This document shows, in pieces, positions 37,561 to 49,779 of a DNA stretch of 64,000 nucleotides. Below the pieces are notes generated by a model. That model did not search any database, was not told the DNA's origin, and saw only the letters and a program-made list of their open reading frames with translations. The stretch comes from Sipunculus nudus (taxonomy: Eukaryota > Annelida > Sipuncula > Golfingiida > Sipunculidae), in assembly GCA_026874595.1 (NCBI GenBank), contig CM049314.1, positions 4,053,318-4,117,317 of the forward strand. The letters run 5' to 3'. The first letter of the stretch is position 1. Every line of letters starts with the position of its first letter. The position numbers were made by a program, and so were the translations under genes.

Positions 37561-38778
37561 TTACTCCTGGTCACAATCTTCCTTATCTCCTAACATGAAG
37601 GACACAGTGTGTACGGAGTCAGAGTTCGGTAACTGAGTGTGGTTACTGTCAGAGATGGGTACTTGAATCTGCTCGCCATCCGCGTTACATAGCTGGGCCT
37701 GACTGGACATAACCCGCAGGAGATACTGCCGTCTCTTTGCCAGTATTGTCTTCTTCCCTTTGTCATATATAACACACAGCAGGAACATTAACCCGACCGC
37801 AACCAAGGGAGCCGCCACATTCAGCCCAGTCTTATAGGTGAAGCTATAAACATATGGCTTTCGTGTTGGGAACCTCCAAGGTGGACATCTGAATACAGGC
37901 CTCCAGCATGTGAGATCGGAGTATGATACATTCGCCAGGCTCTGTCCCGCCATATGCCTTGGGGCGTGGCAGATGTACTGATCCATCTCTCCCGCGGTTT
38001 TATTACTTCGGAACCTCAACCAGGAAACTAATACTCGGATCCTGCAATCACAGGCCCATGTATTTCCATCAAGATAGACCCCTGATAAAGTGCTAAGCCC
38101 CTGAAGAACTGGGAAACTTATGAAAGTCAGGTTATTGTTTGACAGATCCAGAATTTGCAAATTGCTGCTTTTCTCGAGAAGTAACTCTGGTAATGATGTC
38201 ATTCCAATACCATTTAATGAAATTTCTGTCACGAAGGATGGTAGGGTCAAATTTTGAAGTGAGTCCATCTTTATAGGATTTTCTCCAAAATGGAGATACC
38301 GCAAATTATCCATTTCAGAAAGCTCTTTTTCTGGAATATCTGTGATAAAATTGTTGCTGAGATCAAGATATTGTAATGAACTTAGGTAGGACAAGCTGTT
38401 TTCTTCGATAGTTCGCAGCATATTGCGACTCAAATCCAGCACCTCTAATCCATATACAGCATCAAAGTAATAAGGCTTTATGATTTTCAATCTGTTGTTG
38501 CTCAAATTAAGGTGCTTAATAAAAAGGCTTCCCTTGAAAGCTTTTGTCGGAAAGTGTGCTACTCTGTTAAAGCTATGGTCAGTCGCATACATCCGAGTCA
38601 AGGCACTTATCTGTGGAATTAGGTCAAGGTCAAGGTTGCTGCAATCCAGGGTTTCATATGAACAAGCGCATGGTTTACAGTTGAGACATTCCACCTGCTG
38701 GACCAGTGAAAATATCATCGGGACAGACCATTTCAATATGGCGACAGCAAGCTGAAATCGAGGCCCATTATGCGCCAT
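37561..38778 (-). CDS. LRR type I transmembrane protein B
   Basis: 405 aa, one coding exon. Signal-peptide-like hydrophobic segment at about 9-29; LRRNT cysteines C31, C34, C37, C39, C46; about eight LRRs at about 62-240 (LEVLDLSRNMLRTI, LQYLDLSNNFITDI, LQILDLSNNNLTFI). LRRCT cap with C243, C245, C270 and C291, a further Cys298, then PTRKPY and membrane helix at about 318-338. The roughly 67-residue tail ends with HTVSFMLGDK (390-399). It shares with protein A the order of parts, GQSL-NVSY, the RCP-PT-KPY membrane-proximal segment, Y-TG-N-AA at the helix start and the tail motif. A TTTGTTTAG acceptor lies 3 nt before the ATG, the same 5'-UTR intron position as in A. No TIR domain. Function inferred as adhesion or recognition receptor; ligand unknown. 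Confidence 0.93.
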   Translation of the reverse strand: MAHNGPRFQLAVAILKWSVPMIFSLVQQVECLNCKPCACSYETLDCSNLDLDLIPQISALTRMYATDHSFNRVAHFPTKAFKGSLFIKHLNLSNNRLKIIKPYYFDAVYGLEVLDLSRNMLRTIEENSLSYLSSLQYLDLSNNFITDIPEKELSEMDNLRYLHFGENPIKMDSLQNLTLPSFVTEISLNGIGMTSLPELLLEKSSNLQILDLSNNNLTFISFPVLQGLSTLSGVYLDGNTWACDCRIRVLVSWLRFRSNKTAGEMDQYICHAPRHMAGQSLANVSYSDLTCWRPVFRCPPWRFPTRKPYVYSFTYKTGLNVAAPLVAVGLMFLLCVIYDKGKKTILAKRRQYLLRVMSSQAQLCNADGEQIQVPISDSNHTQLPNSDSVHTVSFMLGDKEDCDQE

Positions 38779-38784
38779 TGTCTA

Positions 38785-39843
38785 AACAAAAGGACACAAA
38801 CATTACTTTTACCGAATCATGAACAATTTATTAAATTTACTGGTTAAATTTAGAATTGTTGGTACAAAATGACTAACTCAGATCTCAAAGCAGAGGGAAA
38901 AAAAAAATAAAAAGGGGTTGACGTTTAATTCTTACCAGTAAATATAAATCCAAGTGAATGTAAAGCAGGAGAAAAGCAAAAGCAGCTTTAAACGCAGACC
39001 ACAGCGATAAAAAAATAAACTCCATTCATGGAAAAGAAAATATATTCATGTATATTCGTGTAAATTCGTGTGCAGGTGTAGTAAAAGAACCAAGAAACAA
39101 TCGCAATGCCACTGACAGTCATAGAAAAAACATGGTGTCAAAAACAAGAGTGCAGAAAACATATGACAATAATGAGGTGAGCATATCTTATGCAAGTTAA
39201 AATCAATATCCCACATTCACGTTAAATGAATGAAAATGTCCTAGATTAATCTGTCTTCTTGAGCGTGGTACCACTCCATTTGGAGTGCCATATTTTTATT
39301 GAACTAGCGGGAACATTTGCAAAGGATAATTTCCTTTCCTATGACAGTACACGGAGTGAATTGTCTGTTACATATTCAGGAAATGTAACAAGGTTAGATA
39401 GAATTGATAAAATTGCATCCATGGGTCCTGATATGTCCCTTAATACAAATTGAAAAGTCATGGAGTATGATACTTAATGTAGTGTATCTTATTATCAACA
39501 GTTGAAGGGTGAAAAGTCTCATAGCGTGCGAAACATATGAAACGAAAATTATATTGTTACAAAACAAAACTTACACTCATCTCTTGTGAATGAAATTAAA
39601 CAAATGTAACCGAAAGTCATAACGATTAAGGTACTATAAACATTGAATTAGTTATATTGTTGTTAACCATACTCTGCAGTTGGTGAATGCATCCACATCA
39701 ACACATCAAAACCCAGGCATCTCCTGGTCAGTGTTACAGTATAACAGCACGTGACGTCAGTCAACTGTTCCACAAACACAGACATTTCCAATATGACCAC
39801 TAACACATATATTCGACCACTCAAAAAATAACTTTTGCTTGTA
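38785..39843. other. 5' flank / presumed first intron of LRR protein B
   Basis: Must contain or precede the 5'-UTR exon of the LRR gene, which I cannot place. No other coding exon is recognised. Confidence 0.4.
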
Positions 39844-41720
39844 TTCTTTTGTTCAAGGCTGGCAACCGCACTAGAAAGTATGACCATGGTTTCAAAATCA
39901 TCCGCTCGAGGACCTTCAAGGTCACTCTTCAAGGTCAAAGGGTCAAATGTGGTCACATTGCATTTTCTTCTTTATTTAAAAAAAACCTGCTATTTTAATT
40001 TGGTTAAGGGTTTTTTTTAGCTCTGCTGACTGTAAGTCATCTGAGCTTTAGCGATCACCCTTTGTCCGTCGTCCGTCCGGCCATCCGGCCGTCTCTCCGT
40101 TAACAGGGCACACATCCTAACCGCTGAACCTGGAATCTTCTAACTTTACATCCAGGGAGGTCCATGGAAATTCTCCTTGAAAACCTGGAATTTGGTCTCT
40201 GTTACCCATATTCTTCGAGCTATGGGGCTCCAAAGTACCCCCCAGAACAATGGAAAATTTGATACAAAAGCTCGAGTATATGAACAACTAATGCATTGAT
40301 AACCATGATTCTTTGCATAGATATTGATCATGGAGTTTTTCATCAGTTTCTGCAGACTGGTAGCCCTTCCTTGTATTTTTTTTTTTTTTATTTTTTACGA
40401 TTTTTTTTTATTCTCTATTTTGAGACCTTAAAATATGGGGACATCTGTTAACGGGGCACAAATCATAACAACTGGACCTAGAATCTTCTCTCTTAATGTG
40501 CAGGGAGGTCCATGAAAAGTCTCCTTGGAAACCTAAAATTAGGTCTCTGTTACCCATATTCTTCGAGTTATGGGGCTCCGAAGTACCCCCCAGAATAATG
40601 GAAAATTTAATACAAAGCTCCAGTATCTGCAGTATAATGCATTAATAACCATGATTTTTGCATGGATATTGGTCATGAAGTGTTTCATCACTTTCTTTAG
40701 ACTGGTGGCGCCACCTGTATTTTATTCGATTTTGCTGATTTTTGTCTCTATTTTTGAGACCTTAAAAGATGCGGGCATTATGTTAACAGGGCACAATTCA
40801 TTACAACTATTGATACAAAAGCTCCAGTATCTGAACAACTAATGCATTGATAACCTTGATAACCATGTTAACCATGATAACCATGAAGCTCTAGTATCTG
40901 AACAAATAGTTCATTGATTGCCATGATTCTTTGCATGCAAATTCAACATGGAGTGTTTCATCAATTCCTGCTGACTGATGGCGCCACCTGTATTTTTTCA
41001 ATTTTTAAAAATGTTTTTCTCTATTTTTGAGACCTTCAAAGATGCAGCCGTCTGTTATCAGGGCAGGGAGGTCAATGAAAAATATCCTTAGAAAACCTGA
41101 AATTAGGTCTCTGTTACCCATATTTTCTGAGCTATGGGGCTTATAAGCACCCCTAGCGTAATTGAAAATTTGATACAAAAGCAGGGCACAAATTATAACC
41201 CTTCGACCTAAAATCTTCTAACTTAAAATCCAGGGAGGTCCATGAAAAGACTCCTTGGAAACATGAACTGAGGTCTCTGTTACCGCTAATCTTTGAGCAA
41301 TGGGGCTTATAAGCACACCCCAGAATATATGAAAATTTGATGCCAAAGTAGAGCACAAATGATAACCATTGGACCAAGAATCTTCTCACTTGGCAACCTG
41401 AGAATTCCTCAAAAGTTCTCCCCTCAAAACCTGAAATTGGGTCACTGTGACCTATAATCTCAGAGTTTTTGGGTATGTTTGAGCATCCCAGAAGTTATGA
41501 AAAATACACACACATTTTTTTCTCGGCTGAGCGTCATGACCCATGGGTCACTTGTTTTTAAATAGAGGTATTTATTGGCATAAATAAGAGGGATATTTTA
41601 AAAATAAATGTAAATTGGCCCTTGAAGATAAAATGCCTCCATGGATAACGGATAATTCTGAATTCATGGACAATGGTCATACTTTCTAGTGAATTTGCCA
41701 GCCATGAACAAACTATACCA
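39844..41720. mobile_element. Inverted-repeat-bounded element enclosing degenerate tandem repeats
   Basis: Left arm about 39844-39990 and right arm about 41580-41720 are reverse complements (coordinate sum about 81561). Shared text includes AAGGCTGGCAA, CACTAGAAAGTATGACCAT and CTTCAAGG. Between them, 40015-41560 starts GCTGACTGTAAGTCATCTGAGC and TTTGTCCGTCGTCCGTCCGG. It holds irregular repeats of CAGGGAGGTCCATG ... GGTCTCTGTTACCCATAT ... GGGGCTC near 40153, 40501, 41064 and 41231, and ends GAGCGTCATGACCCATGGGTCACTTG. No ORF with a recognised domain. This is either one composite DNA element or a repeat inserted inside another. Confidence 0.65.
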
Positions 41721-41734
41721 TCTATGTCTTTATT

Positions 41735-42429
41735 TATTAAGCACGTTTCAGAGGTTTGGTCGTTCAACTAATTAATGGCTATAACTGACGATCAATGACA
41801 CATGTTCTTGAATGATTTGATAAGTGATTGCGAGTCTATTTTTTTTTCTTTGTTTTATTGTATATGATTCATCTAAAGATAATATTCCAAAATTAAAAAC
41901 ATCTCATTCTGATGCAAGAATAAATCCCCCTGGTTGAGAATTAAAAGATTTAATAACTGTTCCGAAGAGGAATTTACAGCGTTTCTCTTGTTTGTTTGAC
42001 TAAGAACGTTACCAACATGTCACTCGGAGTTGACGCACCCAAACCCCAGGTCAAGCCGCAAACTGGTACCTCCTATTACTATAAACACTACATGAAACAC
42101 ATCACATGGTCATTGTAAGACCTCCAACAGCTGGTGTTCACATTATGTATTGGGATATATCGGGCCTTGTGTTTATACGCCTTGGCCGTGCTATCCCTAG
42201 GCAATGCTTCTTAACGCTGACCAGGGATGGTTGAGACGTAAACATATGTATGTATGTAACCGACCACACTGCCAGAGGTCAGGCTTACACTTTTACCAAA
42301 CACTCGCGTAACCGGCGTTTGAGCTCTAGCTATAGAGAACCGCCGTTTTTGGCCCCCTGACATTAGAGTCTACGATCAGCGTAGTGACGTCAGGGTGCCT
42401 TTAAATTTTGCATCGAGAAGCGCACTGTA
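41735..42429. other. No gene recognised
   Basis: Non-coding between two repeat elements. Confidence 0.4.
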
Positions 42430-42900
42430 AGGCTCTAATGAGAATATAAATATTTCGTCATTTTGAACAACACCTCTTTGCCTACACATATGCTGTCTCT
42501 TCACATAAACAATCATTGTCTTTGTTAGTATACTTTCTACAACGCCTTCCATGTGCGAGAAAATTCACGTTTAACGAAGCATATCGGTAAAATCCCTGTG
42601 TATGTTTGTTGAATCCCGGCCGGATTCATAAATGCATGGCTTGCAGGGGTTACTGGACCGCAGCTAACTTGTACGCAATACAGGAAATGACTCTTTTCTA
42701 TAAATACAGATTTTCAGATTGGTTTGTGCGTTCACATACAATTTTTTTTATTAATTCATCATTTGTAGCCTCCTGTTAAGATTATCGGCTGTTCATCACC
42801 ATATCTAATGCAAACGGATGGATGATTGTTGTAGTACATTCCCCCATATGGCTTGTATCACCACTAAAGTTAGGCTTTCTCGCCCAATATAAATGCCTAC
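42430..42900 (+). repeat. Dispersed repeat family, copy B
   Basis: Best-preserved reference copy. It matches 26350-26815 in the same orientation and 31362-31625 inverted, ending CCCAATATAAATGCC. A fourth, more diverged copy is at 51050-51270. Confidence 0.75.
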
Positions 42901-42924
42901 TGAGTCCTGTGTTCAAAGCTAGCG

Positions 42925-43000
42925 TTAGGGCAAAAGACTCAAAGCTGGGGGATCGTGAGTTTTAATCTCAGTCGAGGAACGGTGATTTTATTTACTGTCG
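42925..43000 (+). repeat. Possible degraded tRNA-derived SINE head
   Basis: AGCGTTAGGGCAAAAGACTC followed by GATCGTGAGTTTTAATCTCA and GTCGAGG resembles the D-arm to T-arm order of the SINE at 36.8 kb. No intact cloverleaf. Confidence 0.35.
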
Positions 43001-43564
43001 TCCGACGACTAGGCTAGCACAAAACCTGTTTTGAATTTTTTTTTCTAATATGGTTTCAAAAACATTTTCAAAACATTAAGTGTATCGTTTCAACATGTTT
43101 TAATTTCTATTCTTAAGATGTTCTACAAAATGGTTGAAAAAAATAGCCTGTTATAATATATCAGAACATCTATTATGTTTTCAGTTTCATTTAATTGTTA
43201 CTTTTTAAAATGAAAATATTTCTCATTACATATAATGAATGTTATTTAAATATTTTCGTGCATAGGGAAATTGAATATTGAAAAGTTTCTGTAAATGTAT
43301 CTGTAAATGCTATATGTGGGAGATGAGAGATCTGCGTGTATAATGGGAAGACTATGCTTAACGACATGCATCACTCAAAACAAGTGCGACTTTGGGGGTT
43401 TCAATGGTGTAAAAACACACCATAAAAGTGCATCTTTTAGAGATACCGAGCATTCACTATGTTATATAACTCATCTTACTATGTCAGAAACAAGCCTTAA
43501 ACGCCATAAAAAATGTCGTTACGGTGTTGGGTTACCGAGCGGATGGTGTTGGGTGTATTATATA

Positions 43565-44010
43565 GTGGCTATCCTAGTGGTTAACGCGTTGGACTTCGGA
43601 GCGGAAGGTTCCCGGTTCGGATCCCGCCGGTTCCTCATTGGCGTAATGGTAACATCTCGTTATAGAATATCAGAGATTCTCTCTTTTTGTCTAAACGTCA
43701 GGTTATAACTTCTGGATGATTCCAAACTCCGTGTATATAAAGCCTGAAACCAAGAAGGCTTAGTAATAAACATAGCATTTTTATTATATGGATAGCTTCA
43801 TCCTCATTCGATTGACATGCCAACAACTTAGTATGGACCTATTCTTAAAAAAAAAACAGTGTAGTTCAGTTGAGTTTCCGCCAGAGATTCGGAGGTACAA
43901 TGATAGTATATCGATGGAACCTCAGAGATGTGCACTTATGTCGTTATAACACCTGGATTATTCCGGGCCCCGTGTTATAAAACATGAACCAAATTACGAG
44001 GCTTAATATG
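43565..44010 (+). repeat. tRNA-derived SINE with repeated 3' body
   Basis: 43565-43630 has the pol III split promoter: A-box TATCCTAGTGGTTAACGCG and B-box GGTTCGGATCC, with TTGGACTTCGGAGC between, recalling a Leu/Ser-type tRNA. The body (GTTATAAC-TCTGGATGATTCC, CCGTGT-ATA, AGGCTTAGTA) is at about 43640-43770 and again, diverged, at about 43880-44010. Confidence 0.7.
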
Positions 44011-44382
44011 ATTTTTTTTAATTGTATGATTTTTTCACCATTCAAGATACATGATACATCACAAATGATATATAAATATATAAGCACAGGTTATTTTCTT
44101 TCTGGAGTCACTAACACGTTCACCTAAATATTATTATATTATAACGTTTACACATATAGATATCTCTTTTCTAATTAACATGTAAGTCAACGTCAAATAA
44201 ACATCTGCCCATGCATGGTTCTCTAAATCGTAATTCGTAATCCCATAAGTGTTATAGACTAGATTATTCCCATATTCATGTTTACTGATGCACATTTTAC
44301 CTATTATTAAGTTTTTGTTAATAATCCTGAGGTCATGATCACTAAAGTTTTCATGACAACCTACATATTACATGTGCTTCTG

Positions 44383-45640
44383 TTATTTTAAAGTATTTCC
44401 CAATTCTAAAATTAATTGCCCCTTCCACCTTTTCCAGAATTTGGAGAGTTTATGACATGTAAAAACGAAGTGCTCTATATAATCAGTCTCTTCACAATAT
44501 GGACATTTATTACTAATACCTTCATTTGTTACAAAAATATATGTGTTTGGTAAATGATATGTAGAATTTTCCAGTGAAGCGACTGTAATCTTACTTCTTT
44601 GGTGCATTGTCCTGCCAGCAGCCAGGTGTTTTGGTTTTTCAGTGTGTCTGGATATTTCCTTAACCAAAAATTCTCGATATGGGGTCTCTTGTTATTTTCT
44701 TCCTGTAAGGCTAATCGAATGGTTTTTGTTGTCCAGTAATCCAATGTTTTATTACGGAAATAAATGTTCCCAGGCTGTTTAACTGTTAAATCAGTTGATT
44801 GGATCAGTTTCTGTACAGCTTTTACTATAATTGTAGTATATATGCTGCTGGGTTATGCTTTCAAATTAAAGTGGTTAGATGGTTACATGTTATCAAGGTT
44901 CCAAAATCTTGTGTCATATCATGTAAATACATAATTCCTACATTTATCAAGCCTTTATGAAACAGAAAATTACCAATAAATGTGATGCGTTTATTATTCC
45001 ATAAAACTGACGAACAGTGATTTTCTGTTGCGGAATTGGAGTCAAGCCAGGTGTTTATAAAAAGGATGATTCAAGTGTTCTTATCCTTTACAATGTTGTG
45101 ATTTAACCTCACTTTCAAAGATGTTAACAGGTTTGCCTTATTTGTTATAATAATATAAAGGTATGTATTTCCAGTTTTCTTGAGTATTTTCAAGCAGTCG
45201 CATGGCTAACTTGATATGCAGAGCGGCTTGCATGATTTTAATATCTATTAAGTAAAGACCACCTGCTTCATAATCTGATGTTATTGTGTTTTTTTTTTCA
45301 CCTTTTCAAACCCTTTTCTATGATAATATTTTTTCCACCAAAGAAATATATATATATTATGTGACTAAGATTCGCGAAAAATGATTCCGGGGCCCGTAAC
45401 GCTTGTAACTGATATATAATTTGAGAAACAATAAAAGTATTAACAACAAGTACCTTTCCCATAATTAAGAAATTTATAAGGTCGATAATTTTGTCAAGTT
45501 TATTTTTCGATATATCTGATGCTAATCTTGTACTACTATATTTGATTCCGAGAATTTTTATTGTGTTTTCCGGGTAAAGATTCCATTGAACACTGTCTAT
45601 TTTATCCTGTTTATATATCCTGTTTTAATTATATGGTTAA
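44383..45640 (-). pseudogene. LINE relic (L1-Tx1-like), C-terminal half of the ORF2 protein
   Basis: Read on the minus strand from 45640 down: IKILGIKYSS, then LIMGKVLVVNTFIVSQIIYQL, the conserved post-RT segment of LINEs. The degraded LWNNKRITFIG and INVGIMYLHDM follow, then LQSLHWKILHIIY and a terminal CCHC-like knuckle CPYC-x7-H-x4-C (CPYCEETDYIEHFVFTC). Multiple frameshifts and stops break it, including one near 44529-44560 between the last two open segments. The central RT and endonuclease parts are absent here. Confidence 0.82.
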
Positions 45641-47123
45641 CTTCGTCGCTAAAAGAGCAGTAAAGCCACTGACACAAAACTGGCATTACCCTAATTTTTT
45701 CCTCTAAATCAAGTTCGATATTGTCTTATTTTTATTTGAATCTTATACAGTGTGAACATGTTGTTGGAATCATCAGGTAATGTGTTAGCAAGAAAAATAA
45801 GGGAACAACCTAGATTTGGGCAGGTCACCAGTACTGCACTTTTACCCCTTCATCATTTATTAAAGGTTCCTATTCAGGTATCTGACGTCTACAATCTGGA
45901 GATACTCGCTTTAAAACAATCCGGATAAACGAAAATCCAGTCACAAAACAGGCTGGTTTGTTTACACCCATGTGTTAATAACAACACATAAGAACAGAGC
46001 ATAATATATCCTTTTAACACCCACAAGCTTCCAGGTTAGCATGCTCATATTTTGTTATACAGGTGTTATTTTATGAAGTGGATTTACCTAGAGTTAATAA
46101 ATACGTACGCAGTGTAAGCCAGAAACCAACCACATTAATCGACAGACAAGTTATATGCATAGCAGGCTTCAATGAGAACAATAATCTTATGATATAAAAA
46201 AGGACGAAAATTAAACATATGTTTAAGTCGAGGTAAAGGTTTACATCGCTTTTCATAAATGTGTCCGATATCCTTTCTATTACGACAACTTACATTTAAA
46301 TTCCATATCGGACATATTTTAGGCCTCATGCCGTAGGAAAGGGAAGCTGATAGGGGTCGATGAGTTTATATCTATATACATATTTTGGTAAAACGTGTGT
46401 GGGTAGATCTACTTAGGTCCCTACGAGTGTGAAACAGTCGATTTCAAATTTTTCCCTTTTTTGTCATATAATTTTTGTTTACGCTAGATCTCCAATAACT
46501 CAGATTTTAAATACTAAAAATGGGGCACGATAGTCTTAGATCGCAAATCTGCATCTGTTGTTCATTTTATCATCTTTATCTTATTCCCAAGGTCGTACAC
46601 GGAGTAGACTATTCCCTATTATTGCTCAGTTGCGGGTCTCGGCGATAGGGAGGCTACCCCTGGTCACCTAGTGATTACATCCATCTCTTTACATTTGTTA
46701 TAACTTGGTCTGAAAAAAATGATAAATACATGTTTTTATTGTATGTTTTGTAACCATAGCACGAAAGCATTAATTATTTCTTTGTCGAGGACTGACTTTG
46801 CCAGAGCAACCCAATTATTTACACGGCCAGTTAAATGCTCCAGCGAGAGGGTGCCCCGTGCAAGGTCTCATTAAAGACCTAAAACAACGCTCGCGACGAA
46901 GAACGCTAAGGTATATGGCTGTAAGGTATATGTAAGAAGCTTTATGGTTCTCCCCCAAAAGAGAAAAACAGTCTTTTGAGTATGTGATGCAGGACTTCTT
47001 TTGATATTTGCATAAGAATTCTTAGTGCTCAGACCATTTAATGTATTATGTGATAAATTTATGGAGTTGCATCATTTAAAATGCATTCCAGGGGCCAAAA
47101 GTCCTAGTAATATCAAGTTGTAA

Positions 47124-47128
<5 letters not shown>
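45641..47128. other. No gene recognised
   Basis: Could carry further decayed LINE sequence upstream of 45640, but I could not recognise RT motifs. Confidence 0.35.

Positions 47129-47187
<59 letters not shown>
47129..47187. repeat. (TA)n microsatellite
   Basis: About 58 bp of TA dinucleotide. Confidence 0.97.
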
Positions 47188-47190
<3 letters not shown>

Positions 47191-47369
47191 CATTGAAACG
47201 AATGCATAAATAATAAGGAATTGGATCGAGGAACCGTCAACAGCATGTTCTTTCTTATCCATTTATGACATAGCTTAACTTCAACTTCATTATTTTATTA
47301 TTGATTGATATGGTGGCTAATGCTATAAGCACTTTAGTGGCACATAAAATGACATTCGGTATAGTCTTT

Positions 47370-47520
47370 ACAGTTGGAGAAAACCGGAGAACCCTGAGAA
47401 AACCCCGACATTGGACATGCTGCTATAAGCCACTCTAATCGGCACGCCGGGAATCGATCCCAGGTTGCCATAGGGATAAAGCCGTACTTTTCCCACTCCA
47501 CTGTCCAGAACCATCCGGGT
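47370..47520 (-). repeat. tRNA-derived SINE
   Basis: Minus strand: GGATGGTTCTGGACAGTGG, then GGCTTTATCCC, then a T-arm-like CTGGG-ATCGATT-CCCGG that pairs over five base pairs. It is followed by GTGCCGATTAGAGTGGCTTA and GGGTTTTCTCAGGGTTCTCC. No closed acceptor stem, so this is a SINE head rather than a tRNA gene. Confidence 0.65.
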
Positions 47521-48818
47521 CTGATTTAACAAGTCATCTGCCGTTCTTCGAGAGATGTTACAAACCAACGGGTTAGCAGTCAAACGCTTGAAGTTGCGCT
47601 GAGCAATGTCAGCTGTTTCTTCTAATATCTTTATGTATAATTCAACAAAACCGATTTTATATAATTTGAATTCTATTTTTTTTTTCAAAAAACCTCTGAA
47701 TATGTCACCTATACAAGCCATTTATACATGATCAAGATGCCGTGTTAGTTTGTTTGCCACTACATTTGGCTTTCGTTTCCTTCGTTTTAACCCGGGATTT
47801 GTGCTGGGAATCTATTATATCATGTGGAAATCATGATTGATAAATAAAATAGACCTTTGAAAATACGGAAACGCAAAAAAAATCAACTTCTACGCATGCC
47901 TGCAATTGGAGTATAATCAAAATAAGTTATATGAACCAATGTATGCGTAACTAAATATAATTGAATTTTAATGAATGTCATAGCTCTAGGGTTTTTTTTT
48001 TTCTAAACTCTCCATCTTATATCAGCTGATGGCAATAGGTGAAATTTAAATGAAACAAGACAGTACCAGATGGTTTTATCCATCATGCTTTATAGATGCT
48101 TAAATACAAAAAGATCTTTTATAGTTACCAGAGTACACCATGACATTTGTATTAAATTCACGGTTTCTTTGAAGGACTTTATCTAAGGAACCACAGAAAG
48201 GTCATAACGGAAGTTCTAGCAACAAAATGGAACCGATTAGCTGTTCCTGTTCATCGACAAAGGTACCGTCGCCACTTAACTGCCAGGAAGATTAACTACA
48301 GGAAAATTTGTTTTTATTCCTTCGGCAGGTAAAAATAAGGCAGACCTGAGCGCTGGGAATCGGTGTGTCGTGACTGGAGTATTTCCGCATTCAATAAACC
48401 CCGTTCGACCGACTTAGATGAATAAAACAAGGTTTCAAATAGAAGAAGGGGGTAAAAAAACATCTGGCATAACGGATCTCTTGAATAAGATAACTGTGCT
48501 TATGGCAACAGATACGGTGAAAGAGTTCTTACCGTTAAGCTAGTCCTTGAAGGTTAGTTACAAAAAGAAAGAACATTGAGTAAGTAAAAAAAAATTAACA
48601 ATTTAAAAAAATTTTATTGTACACTATTTATGCATGAGTATGTCTAGTTTGTAAGAAGTGGATCAAATAATCAATATTTTAGGACTCCAGGCAAGCTCAC
48701 TAAATAATGAAGGAACGAATGATCTAAGTCTTTTAATCTTTAACAATAGATAAATGTAAAACATTAAGTTTATGCTATTGTAAAACTCCAATTTGTTACC
48801 AAATGCAGTGGTCTTTAT

Positions 48819-48820
<2 letters not shown>
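47521..48820. other. No gene recognised
   Basis: 48605-48760 shares text with 51390-51490 (TATTTATG, GTCTAGTTT-TAAGAA, GACTYCAG), so a short dispersed repeat is present. Nothing coding was seen. Confidence 0.4.

Positions 48821-48821
<1 letters not shown>

Positions 48822-48867
<46 letters not shown>
48822..48867. repeat. (TA)n microsatellite
   Basis: About 46 bp of TA dinucleotide. Confidence 0.96.
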
Positions 48868-48868
<1 letters not shown>

Positions 48869-49515
48869 TTTAAATTAAATTATTTTTCTTAAAAAGTAAC
48901 ATGGCTCTTGTGAATTGATGGTAGCAATGATTCACACACCCTGCGGGCAAATGTTTTACTTTATTGATGTAAATATCCTATATATTAAAATTAAAAAAGG
49001 AATGATCTGGAGAAAACGGTGCCCTGCACGGTTCAAACATCTGGCATACAGCCCCATGCACGTGGCCGCAGGCTGCTGAGGTTGGCCATCTGGTTTCCAG
49101 TGTGTACGGTTACATGTCTCATGTTTCCCTGTCCTCAGCAAATATAAATATAACCGTGCTGCCGATTAGTGTCCCGGCTTTTAGAGTAGGACTGAGAGTA
49201 AGACTGAATATGAGTAGTCAAAGTTGAGACGGGAGACGACATAGTGAAATATATATTTTTTTTTTATTCGTGCGCATGAATTACTAATCCGTGCGCAAGC
49301 ATTACTAATCCGTGCGCACGTATTAACATTTTGTGCGCACGGATTACTTTGTGTGAAAAATATATTTCCAAGGTGGGAAAATATTTATAAAATTCGTCCG
49401 CACGATTTACTAATCCGTGCGCACTTATTACTAGGTGTGAAAAAAAAATTAATTTTAACACATTTATGTATTTACAAATGACCAGACTGGAAAATTGCAC
49501 ACATATTCACACACG

Positions 49516-49517
<2 letters not shown>

Positions 49518-49562
<45 letters not shown>
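49518..49562. repeat. (TA)n microsatellite inside the foldback element
   Basis: About 45 bp of AT adjoining the inner edge of the left arm. Confidence 0.96.
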
Positions 49563-49567
<5 letters not shown>

Positions 49568-49779
49568 TACATAATATACTTTAATACAGATTGACATTCA
49601 ACATACACAGATACATATACATATATTATAACTGATAGGCGTAATACAATAAAACAATAAACATCTAAGTCCATATCCAGGTTATCAATGAGATTAAACC
49701 CATCAGTCTTTCCAATGGAAAAAAAGGTATTGATTTAAGCAACTGGCATCTAGTCGTAACCGAGTAAGGATAAATTCAG

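Noticed and set aside
43565-43630. Intact tRNA gene (plus strand)
   Set aside because: Only the A and B boxes are convincing; no cloverleaf closes.
43307-43708. 133-codon plus-strand open frame as a gene
   Set aside because: Its second half is translated tRNA-derived SINE sequence.
47368-47721. 117-codon minus-strand open frame as a gene
   Set aside because: Largely overlaps a tRNA-derived SINE and has no domain.
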